DNA of 64,000 nucleotides, taken from Saprospiraceae bacterium (GTDB lineage Bacteria > Bacteroidota > Bacteroidia > Chitinophagales > Saprospiraceae). A program made the translations under genes and the position numbers. The notes below the pieces were generated by a model. The model was given only the letters and a program-made list of their open reading frames with translations. It was not told the DNA's origin and searched no databases. Below, one piece after another: positions 54,269-62,703 of the stretch. The stretch is from assembly GCA_022844565.1 (NCBI GenBank), contig JALHLK010000002.1, positions 115,199 through 179,198 on the forward strand, read 5' to 3'. How positions within the stretch are numbered: the stretch's first letter is position 1; every line of letters begins with the position of its first letter.

Positions 54269-56284
54269 ATGCCCTCAGATAGATATGTAACTACCCTAAA
54301 ATATGATTACATTTTCTGTGGAACGGGTGCTTCGGCTTCTTTATTACTTTTAGAACTTTACAGAAAAAATCTGCTAAAAGAAACCAAAGTGCTATTGGTA
54401 GATCAGGTTATGAAAACCAGTCGAGACAAGACATTTTGTTTTTGGGCTGAAGAAGGAGATCCAATTTGTCAAGACTTAAAAAGCCTCATTTCCTATTCTT
54501 GGGACGCGGTCAACCTTTCTGATCATTCAGCAATAAGCATCTTACCCCTAAAGTACAATCATGTCTCAAGTATTGATTTATATCAAGAATTAAATAAACT
54601 GGTTGATCAATTGGGTCTTCAAAGGCTAATTGCTACCGTAGAAAATATAAATAAAGATGAGGAAGGGCTGTACATTATTGCAGATGGCCTAAAGATCAGA
54701 GGCAAAAAAATCTTTGATTCTCGCACACCCATATACCAACCACCAATTCGTGGAGAGGTACATCTTTATCAAAGTTTTGTCGGTTGGATGATAGAAACAG
54801 AATCCGAAATTCTTCAGCCACACACATTTCGTTTTATGGATTTTGAAATCGAGCAACAAGGATTTACCCAATTTGTGTATGTCCTACCTTTTACACCAAA
54901 TAAAGCATTAGTAGAAGTGACGCGATTTGGGGCAGAAGTCATTAAAGTTGGTGATGCAGAATTATTACTTAAAAAGTACATAGCTCATCATTTTGGAAAA
55001 CACACCGTAACCGATGTAGAACAAGGGTGCATTCCAATGAGTAACACTAAAATTGCCTATGATATTACGCCAGGTGTAGTAACTTTAGGAGCAAAGAATT
55101 ATCACATTAAACCAAGTACAGGTTACGCTTTCAAAAATATGTACTATCATGCAAAGGCAGTAGTTGCTTCGATACAGAAAGGAGAAAATCTAGAGCTTCT
55201 TAATTCACTTCATGAAAAAAAATTTATTGGACGATTTGCATTTTATGATTCCTTGCTTTTGGATATTTTAAAAAATCGTCCTGGTCAGGGAAAACATATT
55301 TTTGTCGAACTTCTAAGGAATGTGGAGATAAAAAAGATTTTAAAGTTTCTCGACGAAAAAACAAATATCAAAGAAGATATATCCATCTTTTATCAATTGC
55401 CGTGGGCGCCATTTTTAACAGCCTTATTCCATAAAACCATCCGATATTCATGGTTTCAGCCGTTGATACTCACAATTTTGACCATCTTTTTGATAGTTTT
55501 GGGAAATAAATCTCCTTTGCAAACCAATATTGCAAACGGTATCTTTTTCGTTGGCTTAATCTCCGTTGGAATACCCCATGGTGCCGTAGATCACCTGCTA
55601 GAGACTGGCAAATGGGATTTCAAGAAAGCGCCTTTATTCATCGTAAAGTATCTCCTTTTATTTGCACTGATGGGAATGATTTGGTATTTTATCCCTCCAC
55701 TAGCTTTGACTATCTTTATTGGATATTCAGCTTGGCATTTTGGACAGGCAGACGGTGACCAATGGCAATTTTCACCCTTGATTGCCATGTTATGGGGCAC
55801 TTCTGTATTATTTTATCTGCTTGGTACCCACATCACGGAGACAAATGCCATTTTAGCTACCATGGGACAATTATCACTACCTATATCGTGTCCTGTATGG
55901 GCTATGCTACCGTGGTTACTATGGGCAGTAATACGAAAAAAATTCCCGCTGATGCTAACGGTGATTTGGCTCATGTTGGCCAGTTACATCCCGCTACTTT
56001 ATGCTTTCGGACTTTACTTCATAGGTCAACACAGCCTTACAAGTTGGCAGCACATTCAGGCTCATTTAAAACTTAGTCATAAGCATATATGGCTTCACTC
56101 TTTGCCATTCCACGGGGGAGCATGGTTTTTGATGGCTGCCTTTTATTTCTTATGGCCTTCACAAGATATGGTATATGATTATAGCCAATGGGGTCTTTTT
56201 TTCATCTTTATAGCATGTATTAGTTTTCCACATGTGGTAGCTATGCATGTGGTTTATAAGGGGAGATCTAATTTTAATAGCTAA
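54269..56284 (+). CDS. Lycopene cyclase / beta-carotene 15,15'-dioxygenase (Brp/Blh) fusion
   Basis: 671 residues from ATG 54269; an in-frame TTG at 54257 is an alternative. Residues 1-385 or so form a flavoprotein lycopene cyclase: dinucleotide-binding start YDYIFCGTGASASLLLLELY, the KTFCFWAEEG motif, FTQFVYVLPFTPNKALVEVT, and GYAFKNMYYHAKAV near the end of the domain. Residues 390-671 are a Brp/Blh integral-membrane dioxygenase with six to eight helices and the iron-site motifs GIPHGAVDH (about 435), SAWHFGQAD (about 486), GQHS (about 584) and PHVVAMH (about 652, the HxxxxH pair). The reaction series would be lycopene to beta-carotene to two retinal molecules in one chain. The two activities are separate genes in the proteorhodopsin clusters I know. 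No rhodopsin or other crt gene is in the window. Confidence 0.9.
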   Translation: MPSDRYVTTLKYDYIFCGTGASASLLLLELYRKNLLKETKVLLVDQVMKTSRDKTFCFWAEEGDPICQDLKSLISYSWDAVNLSDHSAISILPLKYNHVSSIDLYQELNKLVDQLGLQRLIATVENINKDEEGLYIIADGLKIRGKKIFDSRTPIYQPPIRGEVHLYQSFVGWMIETESEILQPHTFRFMDFEIEQQGFTQFVYVLPFTPNKALVEVTRFGAEVIKVGDAELLLKKYIAHHFGKHTVTDVEQGCIPMSNTKIAYDITPGVVTLGAKNYHIKPSTGYAFKNMYYHAKAVVASIQKGENLELLNSLHEKKFIGRFAFYDSLLLDILKNRPGQGKHIFVELLRNVEIKKILKFLDEKTNIKEDISIFYQLPWAPFLTALFHKTIRYSWFQPLILTILTIFLIVLGNKSPLQTNIANGIFFVGLISVGIPHGAVDHLLETGKWDFKKAPLFIVKYLLLFALMGMIWYFIPPLALTIFIGYSAWHFGQADGDQWQFSPLIAMLWGTSVLFYLLGTHITETNAILATMGQLSLPISCPVWAMLPWLLWAVIRKKFPLMLTVIWLMLASYIPLLYAFGLYFIGQHSLTSWQHIQAHLKLSHKHIWLHSLPFHGGAWFLMAAFYFLWPSQDMVYDYSQWGLFFIFIACISFPHVVAMHVVYKGRSNFNS

Positions 56285-56312
56285 AAAAGCTTTGTCATCA
56301 CTTCTAAAACGC

Positions 56313-57623
56313 TCACTTCTCAAACTCAATAATATGCTCCGACGCATAAGAATCATCATAAGGTTTAATTCGTTTTACAAAAAAGCGAGCTCGTTTTCCT
56401 AATCTTAGACAAGTGTATTTGTTCTTGATATCTTCTTCTGTATTGAGTGGCTGTAGAGATGGATACCACAGCGTGTAACCCGGCTTTTCGAAAAGCAACT
56501 GAGGTTTGGTCCAGTCTTGTGAATTCTTTCCTACACCTAGATCTTTATGTCTATTGAATGATATAAAAACTTGACTACCAATCCACGATGGGCCAACTAC
56601 CCTGCCATAAACCATTACCCAACAGTCCAGATGTGTATTCCAACTCACGGATGGCCCCCAATTAAATCCTCCTGCTGCAGCAGAAGCTGGACCACCTCCT
56701 TCTTCAAGCGGAATTTGAAGAGACGGAATAGGCTGGCCGATACCATTTGATTGTGCATTAAATCCTTTGCCATCCCACCTTTTAGCCTTACCTACGGGAT
56801 TGTCAAGATCCTTCAAAGCAATGCGTGCGACACTGATACATTGACCTGACCACTCCACTTTTGGGTCATACGTCTTTTCGTCAAAAACACCAGGGTAGCC
56901 ATATTCTCCATAAAACAAATACAAATGATCGCCACTTGCCACTGCCGATGGGTCCCCTACTCCACCCGCAAAAGTATTGGACGTATTAAAAGGTCTAAGC
57001 GTCGTTCGTTCATATAGATTTTCAATAAATATACCCTTATTCTCCCAGCTTTTGCCACCATCAACAGACTTCATGACGCCAATTCGAGGTACTGCGGCCA
57101 CACTTTCTGGACCTCTCAGACCTTGAGGCCAGCTTTTATTCTTATACCCTTCGCCCGTTATACTGTCGTAAGGCAGCGTTTCTGGGTAGTTTTCATTATG
57201 ATAGATTCCATAAAGTGTTTTACCTGATACCTCCTTTGGGTCTTGATAGACCGTCTCAAACCATACAGCACCATGCAACCCTTTTTGACCTGGAGGCACA
57301 TTTTTAGGCATAATCGGATCATGAAAATTTTCCGCAGGGCTCATAAATACCTCTTCAGCATTGCTACCATCTGCATATTTCAGTTCTCTAGCTTCACCCC
57401 AAACAGGATCTTCCCCATATTTACCTGGAAAAATCCTAAAAGTATCACCTACCCAAGCTTCTGCCATGTTGCAATCTACAAATGAGTTAAACTTAATTTT
57501 ATCTGCAGCAATCAGTTTAAACTTAGGATTGAAGGCTGTTTCTACAACAGATTTTTCTTTACATTGTAAGAAAGCGGATAGGCCAAGAAGCACAAATATT
57601 GATTTAACGATTATATGTTTCAT
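56313..57623 (-). CDS. Secreted lipoprotein with sialidase-like or DUF4185-like beta-propeller
   Basis: 436 residues, lipobox FLQC (Cys21). The mature part has propeller features of glycoside-hydrolase-like folds: VMKSVDGGKSWENKGIFIEN (an Asp-box of the SxDGGxxW type), GDPSAVASGDHLYLFYGEYG, CISVARIALKDLDN, NWGPSVSWNTHLDCWVMVYG. These resemble DUF4185 and GH43/sialidase-type domains. The substrate is not known. It converges with the cyclase fusion. Confidence 0.65.
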   Translation of the reverse strand: MKHIIVKSIFVLLGLSAFLQCKEKSVVETAFNPKFKLIAADKIKFNSFVDCNMAEAWVGDTFRIFPGKYGEDPVWGEARELKYADGSNAEEVFMSPAENFHDPIMPKNVPPGQKGLHGAVWFETVYQDPKEVSGKTLYGIYHNENYPETLPYDSITGEGYKNKSWPQGLRGPESVAAVPRIGVMKSVDGGKSWENKGIFIENLYERTTLRPFNTSNTFAGGVGDPSAVASGDHLYLFYGEYGYPGVFDEKTYDPKVEWSGQCISVARIALKDLDNPVGKAKRWDGKGFNAQSNGIGQPIPSLQIPLEEGGGPASAAAGGFNWGPSVSWNTHLDCWVMVYGRVVGPSWIGSQVFISFNRHKDLGVGKNSQDWTKPQLLFEKPGYTLWYPSLQPLNTEEDIKNKYTCLRLGKRARFFVKRIKPYDDSYASEHIIEFEK

Positions 57624-57749
57624 AGTTTTATATTTTGAATATCTCGTCTAGCAAAAATAATGTGTAGAAGGGAATAATATTGAATTTGGGGGAAGAATTG
57701 TTGAATGAATGTGTTTTATCAATTTGATAATCGTTCACCAAATTGTAGA

Positions 57750-57861
57750 AAAATGTTTTTGATTTTTACCCACTAACCCCCTTAAGAGGGAAAACCAAAT
57801 CGAAAACATTCAATTTTACCCTCTAACGCCATTGAAAGGGAAAACCAAATCGAAAACATTT
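57750..57861. repeat. Dispersed palindrome, copy 4 plus partial copy 5
   Basis: Copy 4 at 57750-57810: AAAATGTTTTTGATTT with AAATCGAAAACATT, inner CCCCCTT-aag-AGGG. Directly joined is a right half or divergent unit at 57811-57861 (TTTTACCCTCTAACGCCATT, GAAAGGGAAAACC, AAATCGAAAACATTT). The second unit encodes the last 13 residues of the 57816 fragment. Confidence 0.8.
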
Positions 57862-58037
57862 AAAAGGATGGTTGCACACACGCCTTTAGGAAACTCAGAT
57901 AACATTTTATGTATATGTTCACTCTTTTTTGGTGTTTTGCCATCGATGAGACCTATGAGGTAAAACCAATCTTGTGTATTCTTAAGACCAGAGTCCTTTA
58001 TAGCTTTTTTGCTGTAGTGGGTTGCAAACTTGCTCAT
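57816..58037 (-). CDS. 73-residue fragment ending inside a repeat
   Basis: Begins MSKFATHYSKKAIKDSGLKN and reads TQDWFYLIGLIDGKTPKKSE, then FPKGVCATILLN. The last 13 residues (VFDLVFPFNGVRG) are encoded by palindrome copy 5, so the natural C-terminus has probably been replaced. I do not recognise the family. Could be a truncated regulator or an intact small protein that picked up a repeat tail. Confidence 0.4.
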   Translation of the reverse strand: MSKFATHYSKKAIKDSGLKNTQDWFYLIGLIDGKTPKKSEHIHKMLSEFPKGVCATILLNVFDLVFPFNGVRG

Positions 58038-58083
58038 TCGTAGTAATAAAGGATCAAAAAGAGTAATATAAAATGCCAGATCT

Positions 58084-58262
58084 TATTATCCCAAATTAGT
58101 CATTAGAAAATTTATTGCGGAGTTAAAATGCTTCAAAATAAGGCGTTTCACTCCATTTTCCTCCTTTACCATAGCAATGCTATGCCTCAGTCGGTAAAAT
58201 GGCTTATTTTATTGCACTTTAACCCCTCATGACAAAGTTCTAATGACCAATTTGGGATTATA
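58084..58262. mobile_element. Palindromic element 4 (179 bp)
   Basis: Ends TATTATCCCAAATTAGTCAT and ATGACCAATTTGGGATTATA are inverted copies with two mismatches; pairing continues through GAGTTAAAATGC and GCACTTTAACCCC to a perfect 15-bp central palindrome CATAGCAATGCTATG (58170-58184). Non-coding. The rest of the gap to 58385 has no gene. Confidence 0.85.
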
Positions 58263-58385
58263 GAATAGTCCAAACTATTTTATAATTTTAGATTGGTTTA
58301 TACTGAAGTAGTTTGAAAATAGTACAATTGGAATGAAATGAAGATTGGCCTATATTGAATCTATAATCGGTATAAAGTCGGCAAC

Positions 58386-60095
58386 CTAATCCACAATTGA
58401 AAATAAATGACCGTTATTTACTCCGCTTTCTCGGCCCCCATTACTACCTTTATTCCGGGGAGTTGGTAAATTAAAAGAGGCTTCTATCCTTGCACGCATC
58501 ATTGTTACTTGATCATAAGTAAATGATCCACGTGATTCTACATTGATGTAATTCATAAGATTTCTTTGAAAAAATTTGACACCATCACAACTTGTAAAAT
58601 AATCTGCACTTATTTGTCTAGGCGTGTCGTGTAAACCATCTGAATGATAGCTATCTGCACAATTTTCATTTAGCCCGAACGTGTGTTGTAAGCCGAGCGC
58701 ATGACCAATTTCATGAGTTAATACACTGTTTTTTATTAATTTGCCATCAACTGCTTCGGATTCTGTAAGGACAAGTTGAGCACCATTGAGTCTTACGTGG
58801 TCATTAAACCATCGAGTGTTTATGCTGCCCCATGCTAATTGCTCAGATTTCATATTTATGACTGGCAGTGAGTTATATTCGTTAGGGATAAGGTGTTTTC
58901 TATTGTTGTCCATCATCGACATCTTTGCGATCCCTGCATAACCAAAATTGCCAAAATTTTCCACTACAATGTTTAAATACGAAGTTGTTTTCCAAGATGC
59001 AAGTTGTTGTTCGAGGGCAACTTCATAGAGTCTTTGGGCTTCATTATACACATATGGTTCGGTAAGTGGCACGTAGGGTCTCTGAAGATTCATACGGTTT
59101 ACACCTATTTCTTTCAAGACATTACCTTTTGGATCTTTGTCAGCTAGATAAAACTCTATAAATGAATCTGAAGCATTTGGGTCAAGTTCGTTTGAATTAC
59201 TGAGAAATTTGTTTCGAAACATAGCATTCAATTGTGCCAGTTTTTCCCCACTTTTGAGTTGCAATATTGCTTTTTCTATATTTTGAGCATTGGTGGTCTT
59301 AGTTACGGGATGAGTATATGGACTTGGAAGACAAAAATGAAAAATAACCGGTATGCGAACTAATTCAAAATTACGTTGCTGCCTTACCTCAAATGTAATT
59401 TCTTTTTGTTTGCCATATGCAGAAGCAATAATTTTTAATTTTCCAGGCTTTGTGAAAGTATATTCTTCTAAATTTATGTTTTCTCCTCCGAAAGAAATTT
59501 TCAAATTATTTTTAACAGGTACTTCTAATCCAGTTTTGTCTTTTCCTTTAACTGAAAGCTGAAGTTTTGAGTCAACTAGCGTATATAAAACACCATACTT
59601 TTCATAAAACTTATTGGCAACCGTAATTTCATCGAGCAACTTTTCAGGATTTTCTGCAATGTAATCACCTGATAATGCACTTGACACTCCATCAGCAACT
59701 GCGATGAAATTGAATTTACCTTCTTCATCAAAAACATATTTTTCAGAAGAAAGCTCTTTGTTATTGGCTAAAAACTGAATTTTCCCTTTAAAGTTAGGTA
59801 TAACTAATCCTTTAGAATCTTTCACTTCCGCTTTCAAAAGTAATGGTTCTGACTCATACATCCAGAAATTACCAGCTGGTTTCGAAACAATTAGGCTAAC
59901 CGAAGCAACTTTAGCATCTTGCTTAGAATCGTTTTTTATTTCGCTTTCTTCTTTTGCACATGAGTATAAAAACATACTTATGATAAAAATGAATAAAAAT
60001 TTCAATGTATAGAATTTATTAAAATCAAATTGATTTTTTGTATTCGTGGAATGCCAGGTACTATTACTATTTTTATTCATTTTATTAAAATTCAA
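58386..60095 (-). CDS. M43-like zinc metalloprotease lipoprotein
   Basis: 569 residues. An unusually long polar leader (30 residues) precedes the hydrophobic segment and lipobox FLYSC (Cys46). Two Ig-like or bacterial Big domains (about 65-150 and 160-240: VSKPAGNFWMYESEPLLLKA, KGKIQFLANNKELSSEKYVF) lead to a metzincin-type catalytic domain with HEIGHALGLQHTF near 458 and the Met-turn NLMNYI near 510. The CADSYHSDGLHDTP stretch between them fits the pappalysin (M43) family. Surface or periplasmic protease. Followed on the same strand 25 bp from a coiled-coil lipoprotein. Confidence 0.85.
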   Translation of the reverse strand: MNFNKMNKNSNSTWHSTNTKNQFDFNKFYTLKFLFIFIISMFLYSCAKEESEIKNDSKQDAKVASVSLIVSKPAGNFWMYESEPLLLKAEVKDSKGLVIPNFKGKIQFLANNKELSSEKYVFDEEGKFNFIAVADGVSSALSGDYIAENPEKLLDEITVANKFYEKYGVLYTLVDSKLQLSVKGKDKTGLEVPVKNNLKISFGGENINLEEYTFTKPGKLKIIASAYGKQKEITFEVRQQRNFELVRIPVIFHFCLPSPYTHPVTKTTNAQNIEKAILQLKSGEKLAQLNAMFRNKFLSNSNELDPNASDSFIEFYLADKDPKGNVLKEIGVNRMNLQRPYVPLTEPYVYNEAQRLYEVALEQQLASWKTTSYLNIVVENFGNFGYAGIAKMSMMDNNRKHLIPNEYNSLPVINMKSEQLAWGSINTRWFNDHVRLNGAQLVLTESEAVDGKLIKNSVLTHEIGHALGLQHTFGLNENCADSYHSDGLHDTPRQISADYFTSCDGVKFFQRNLMNYINVESRGSFTYDQVTMMRARIEASFNLPTPRNKGSNGGRESGVNNGHLFSIVD

Positions 60096-60120
60096 TTTAT
60101 TATTAAAGATTTATTAATTT

Positions 60121-60657
60121 CTAATTAAAAACAAATCCAAGCTTTTCTAAAGCCTTTTTATATTTTTGATCTGTCAATTCACGTTTTGATTTACGTACTT
60201 GTGCGACTTTGGATGTGTCACTTTTCTCTAAGGCCAATGCTAAGTTCAATACCCTCAGATTTTGATTTTCTAGATTTTCCACAAGATTTTTTGTTAATTC
60301 TCCATAACTCTTATTGGTTTTCAACAAGTCCTCATTTTTAGAAATCAAATATTCATTCCACTCTTTCTCTTTTTCTAGAAATTGTTTAATGTTATTGATG
60401 TTTTCTTCTTTTAACAATACTTCATTTTTAAGACTAAGAATTTTTTCTTCCTTCAAGTTAGCCTGTAAATTAAGCATGTTGATGGTATCAATTGCTAAAG
60501 AAAAATGACCGTCAAGAAAACTGATACGCGACTTCGCTTCTTCAAGTTCTATAGATGTATTTAGATGAATTGCTTGTAAAGTTTTGTATTTTTTGGAAGA
60601 AACGCAGGATACTGAAATGCAAATTAATAGTAAGAAAAAGATACTTTTAAAAGTCAT
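60121..60657 (-). CDS. Coiled-coil lipoprotein
   Basis: 178 residues, lipobox ISVSC (Cys18). The mature protein is almost entirely coiled coil (KYKTLQAIHLNTSIELEEAK, LKEEKILSLKNEVLLKEENI, FLEKEKEWNEYLISKNEDLL) with a basic C-terminus (KRELTDQKYKKALEKLG). A structural or scaffold role is likely; no family recognised. It is upstream of the metalloprotease gene on the same strand and probably cotranscribed. Confidence 0.7.
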   Translation of the reverse strand: MTFKSIFFLLLICISVSCVSSKKYKTLQAIHLNTSIELEEAKSRISFLDGHFSLAIDTINMLNLQANLKEEKILSLKNEVLLKEENINNIKQFLEKEKEWNEYLISKNEDLLKTNKSYGELTKNLVENLENQNLRVLNLALALEKSDTSKVAQVRKSKRELTDQKYKKALEKLGFVFN

Positions 60658-60681
60658 TTTATGAAATGTTTATTTTTTTAA

Positions 60682-61479
60682 TTAGCTAAAACCATACTTC
60701 ATTTGAACTAGGACATCAATCAGGATAATTGAAAACTTAATGCAGAACATTACAAATACACCAATTAACCCTGTTTTCCATGTAGCATGAAACCATGAAT
60801 TGTTGAAAAATTTTAAAGAAAGAATATATAGAATATACAATTCTGAAAAAATTGTAAGCCATGTTTTTAATATGTAGAAAGGTGGAAAAGCAGCTGTAAT
60901 AAGACAAAGCACAGACTGGATCAACATTAGAAGGCCTAACATAAAAGTTATGGCGGTCGCAATTTCCGCATTATTATAAGCTGACTTCCTAAATACTATT
61001 TTGCAAGCTAACAAATAAAAAGGTATGAACAATATGGTCAAAAATTTTCCAAATTTTCCAATGATCGAGTTAAATATGTGCTCACTTTGAGAATTATCTA
61101 ATAGGTATTGATTCGTATTTTCATTTACAATATTGTTGATTCCAAAAATCTGATAAATGAAGAGGTATAATCCAAAGCAGAAGAAGAAGTATTTGAAAGG
61201 AATATATGATTTTGATCTGTTTCCATTCAGATAGCTAGTAATAAAAACAATGGGTTCAAATATCAATTGCTTCGTTGTATACATCACTTTGTCTTCCCAC
61301 TCTATTATACTTTTAATCAATGAAGTAGCACAAATTTTGTAATCTTGAATCAGACCTCCGCAGTGAGAACAGTATTTTCCAGAATCTTCAAATCCGCATG
61401 AGGGACAAATATTCGGAAATGAATGGGCATGATGATTATCTAGATTTTCAGTTTTTATTATGGTACGTATTTGGTGCAT
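60682..61479 (-). CDS. DUF3667-type membrane protein with zinc ribbon
   Basis: 265 residues. An N-terminal four-Cys ribbon CPSCGFEDSGKYCSHCG (about 26-42) is followed by four or five membrane helices (YFFFCFGLYLFIYQIFGI, FLTILFIPFYLLACKIVF, ITFMLGLLMLIQSVLCLITA). This is the DUF3667 architecture common in Bacteroidota. Function unknown. It lies 24 bp upstream of the coiled-coil lipoprotein, probably the same transcription unit. Confidence 0.8.
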   Translation of the reverse strand: MHQIRTIIKTENLDNHHAHSFPNICPSCGFEDSGKYCSHCGGLIQDYKICATSLIKSIIEWEDKVMYTTKQLIFEPIVFITSYLNGNRSKSYIPFKYFFFCFGLYLFIYQIFGINNIVNENTNQYLLDNSQSEHIFNSIIGKFGKFLTILFIPFYLLACKIVFRKSAYNNAEIATAITFMLGLLMLIQSVLCLITAAFPPFYILKTWLTIFSELYILYILSLKFFNNSWFHATWKTGLIGVFVMFCIKFSIILIDVLVQMKYGFS

Positions 61480-62005
61480 TTGTTTTTAACGTCAATTTTT
61501 GATTACGGAACAAAATTATTTGTCCTTGGTAGTTAAAAGAAATTTTAATTATCGAAGCGCACAAAACAATCAATGAAGTGTGGAAATTTGCTATTTATAT
61601 GAATAGATTAAAATTTGTGATTTTAGCTTTTGTCTCATTTATTTGCTAATAACAGTAAAACAGAAAAGGATTGCTCTAAATGGAGGAGAGGACCTAAATT
61701 GAGTAAAAAGATAGCTTTACAAAAAAATGACTTTTAATTAAATATTTAAACATCAATTTAAATTAATGACCATAGATTAAGAAAAGCGGTTCATAAGAAT
61801 AGAAGTACGAGCCAATTCTACAATTTTTCTATCTTCTGGTTGATTATTGTTGGAGTTAAACTGAAAATTACTAAAAATAGACTAGTTTCATTTGCTTAAA
61901 GTAGTTGCCAAACATTTTTTTATATTTGTAGTAGGAAATCCATTTTGGCTTTTGAGGAGATTAAAAAGTCTAATAATTGTATAAATTTTTATCTAAAAAT
62001 AACCT
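61480..62005. other. Gene-free interval
   Basis: A/T-rich; a TATATTTG (-7 type) sequence at 61921-61928 has no -33 partner. No repeat or frame stands out. Confidence 0.4.
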
Positions 62006-62146
62006 ATGATATTCAATGAAGATTCGAGAGTAAAATTTCCTGCTGTTTTGCATTTGTGTAAACTAGGGTACACGCATTTGTCTTTATCTAAAGCATGGTG
62101 GGATCAAGATAACAGTATTATTAAGGGAGATTACTTTGATGATTGA
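62006..62146 (+). pseudogene. HsdR N-terminal fragment (type I restriction)
   Basis: 46 codons: MIFNEDSRVKFPAVLHLCKL continuing GYTHLSLSKAWWDQDNSI and ending at TGA. This is the characteristic opening of type I restriction endonuclease R subunits (FNEDSRVK-P-LLHL-RLGY). The rest of the gene is missing and repeat DNA begins 10 bp later. Confidence 0.65.
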
Positions 62147-62155
62147 CACATTGAA

Positions 62156-62198
62156 CCCATACCCCGGCCCCTTCCCTTCTCAAGGGTAGGGGGGAAGC
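62156..62198. repeat. Isolated half-unit of the CCCTTCCC palindrome
   Basis: CCCCGGCCCCTTCCCTTCTC followed by AAGGGTAGGGGGG, related to the CCGACCCCTTCCCTAAACAA part of the array at 62704. It ends at the start codon of the DUF559 gene. Confidence 0.65.
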
Positions 62199-62600
62199 AT
62201 GAGGATAAATAGAAGAGAAATGAGATACTACGAAACAAGGGATTTAGCAAGAGGACACCGGAAAAATCCGACAGAAGCGGAAAGTTACTTTTGGAAAAAA
62301 GTGAGGGGGAGGAGATTGTTTGGTTTGAAGATAAATAGGCAGTTTTTAATACAACATAGTGAAATAATGGGCAATAAGCTCTACTACATCTCTGATTTTC
62401 ATAATTGTGAACATAAGTTGATTATAGAAATTGATGGGGGTATACATCTGATACAGCAGGAGTATGATATTCTAAGGGAAAATGATATTAAAGCATTGGG
62501 GTATCGAGTATTGAGATTTACAAATGATGAGGTTTTATATAAGTGGGAAGAAGTGGAAAGGAAGATAGGAGAATTTTTAACTAATCACATAACTCATTGA
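62199..62600 (+). CDS. DUF559 (Vsr-like PD-(D/E)XK) nuclease-domain protein
   Basis: 133 residues. The DUF559 pattern is complete: ARGHRKNPTEAESYFWKKVR at the start, FGLKINRQFLI, catalytic-type Asp in YYISDFHNCE, then KLIIEIDGGIHLIQQEYDIL and the closing DIKALGYRVLRFTNDEV. Related to very-short-patch repair endonuclease folds; function of DUF559 is not established. It is bounded on the left by a half-repeat that touches its start codon and on the right by the tandem array that starts 100 bp away. Confidence 0.9.
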   Translation: MRINRREMRYYETRDLARGHRKNPTEAESYFWKKVRGRRLFGLKINRQFLIQHSEIMGNKLYYISDFHNCEHKLIIEIDGGIHLIQQEYDILRENDIKALGYRVLRFTNDEVLYKWEEVERKIGEFLTNHITH

Positions 62601-62703
62601 ATTGAGTGGTTATTAAATTGAAGTTTTGAACCTTATACAAATTGTCTTGTATTGCACCCATATTTATATGCGGAGATTACCACCAAATAACGAAAAAGGA
62701 ATG

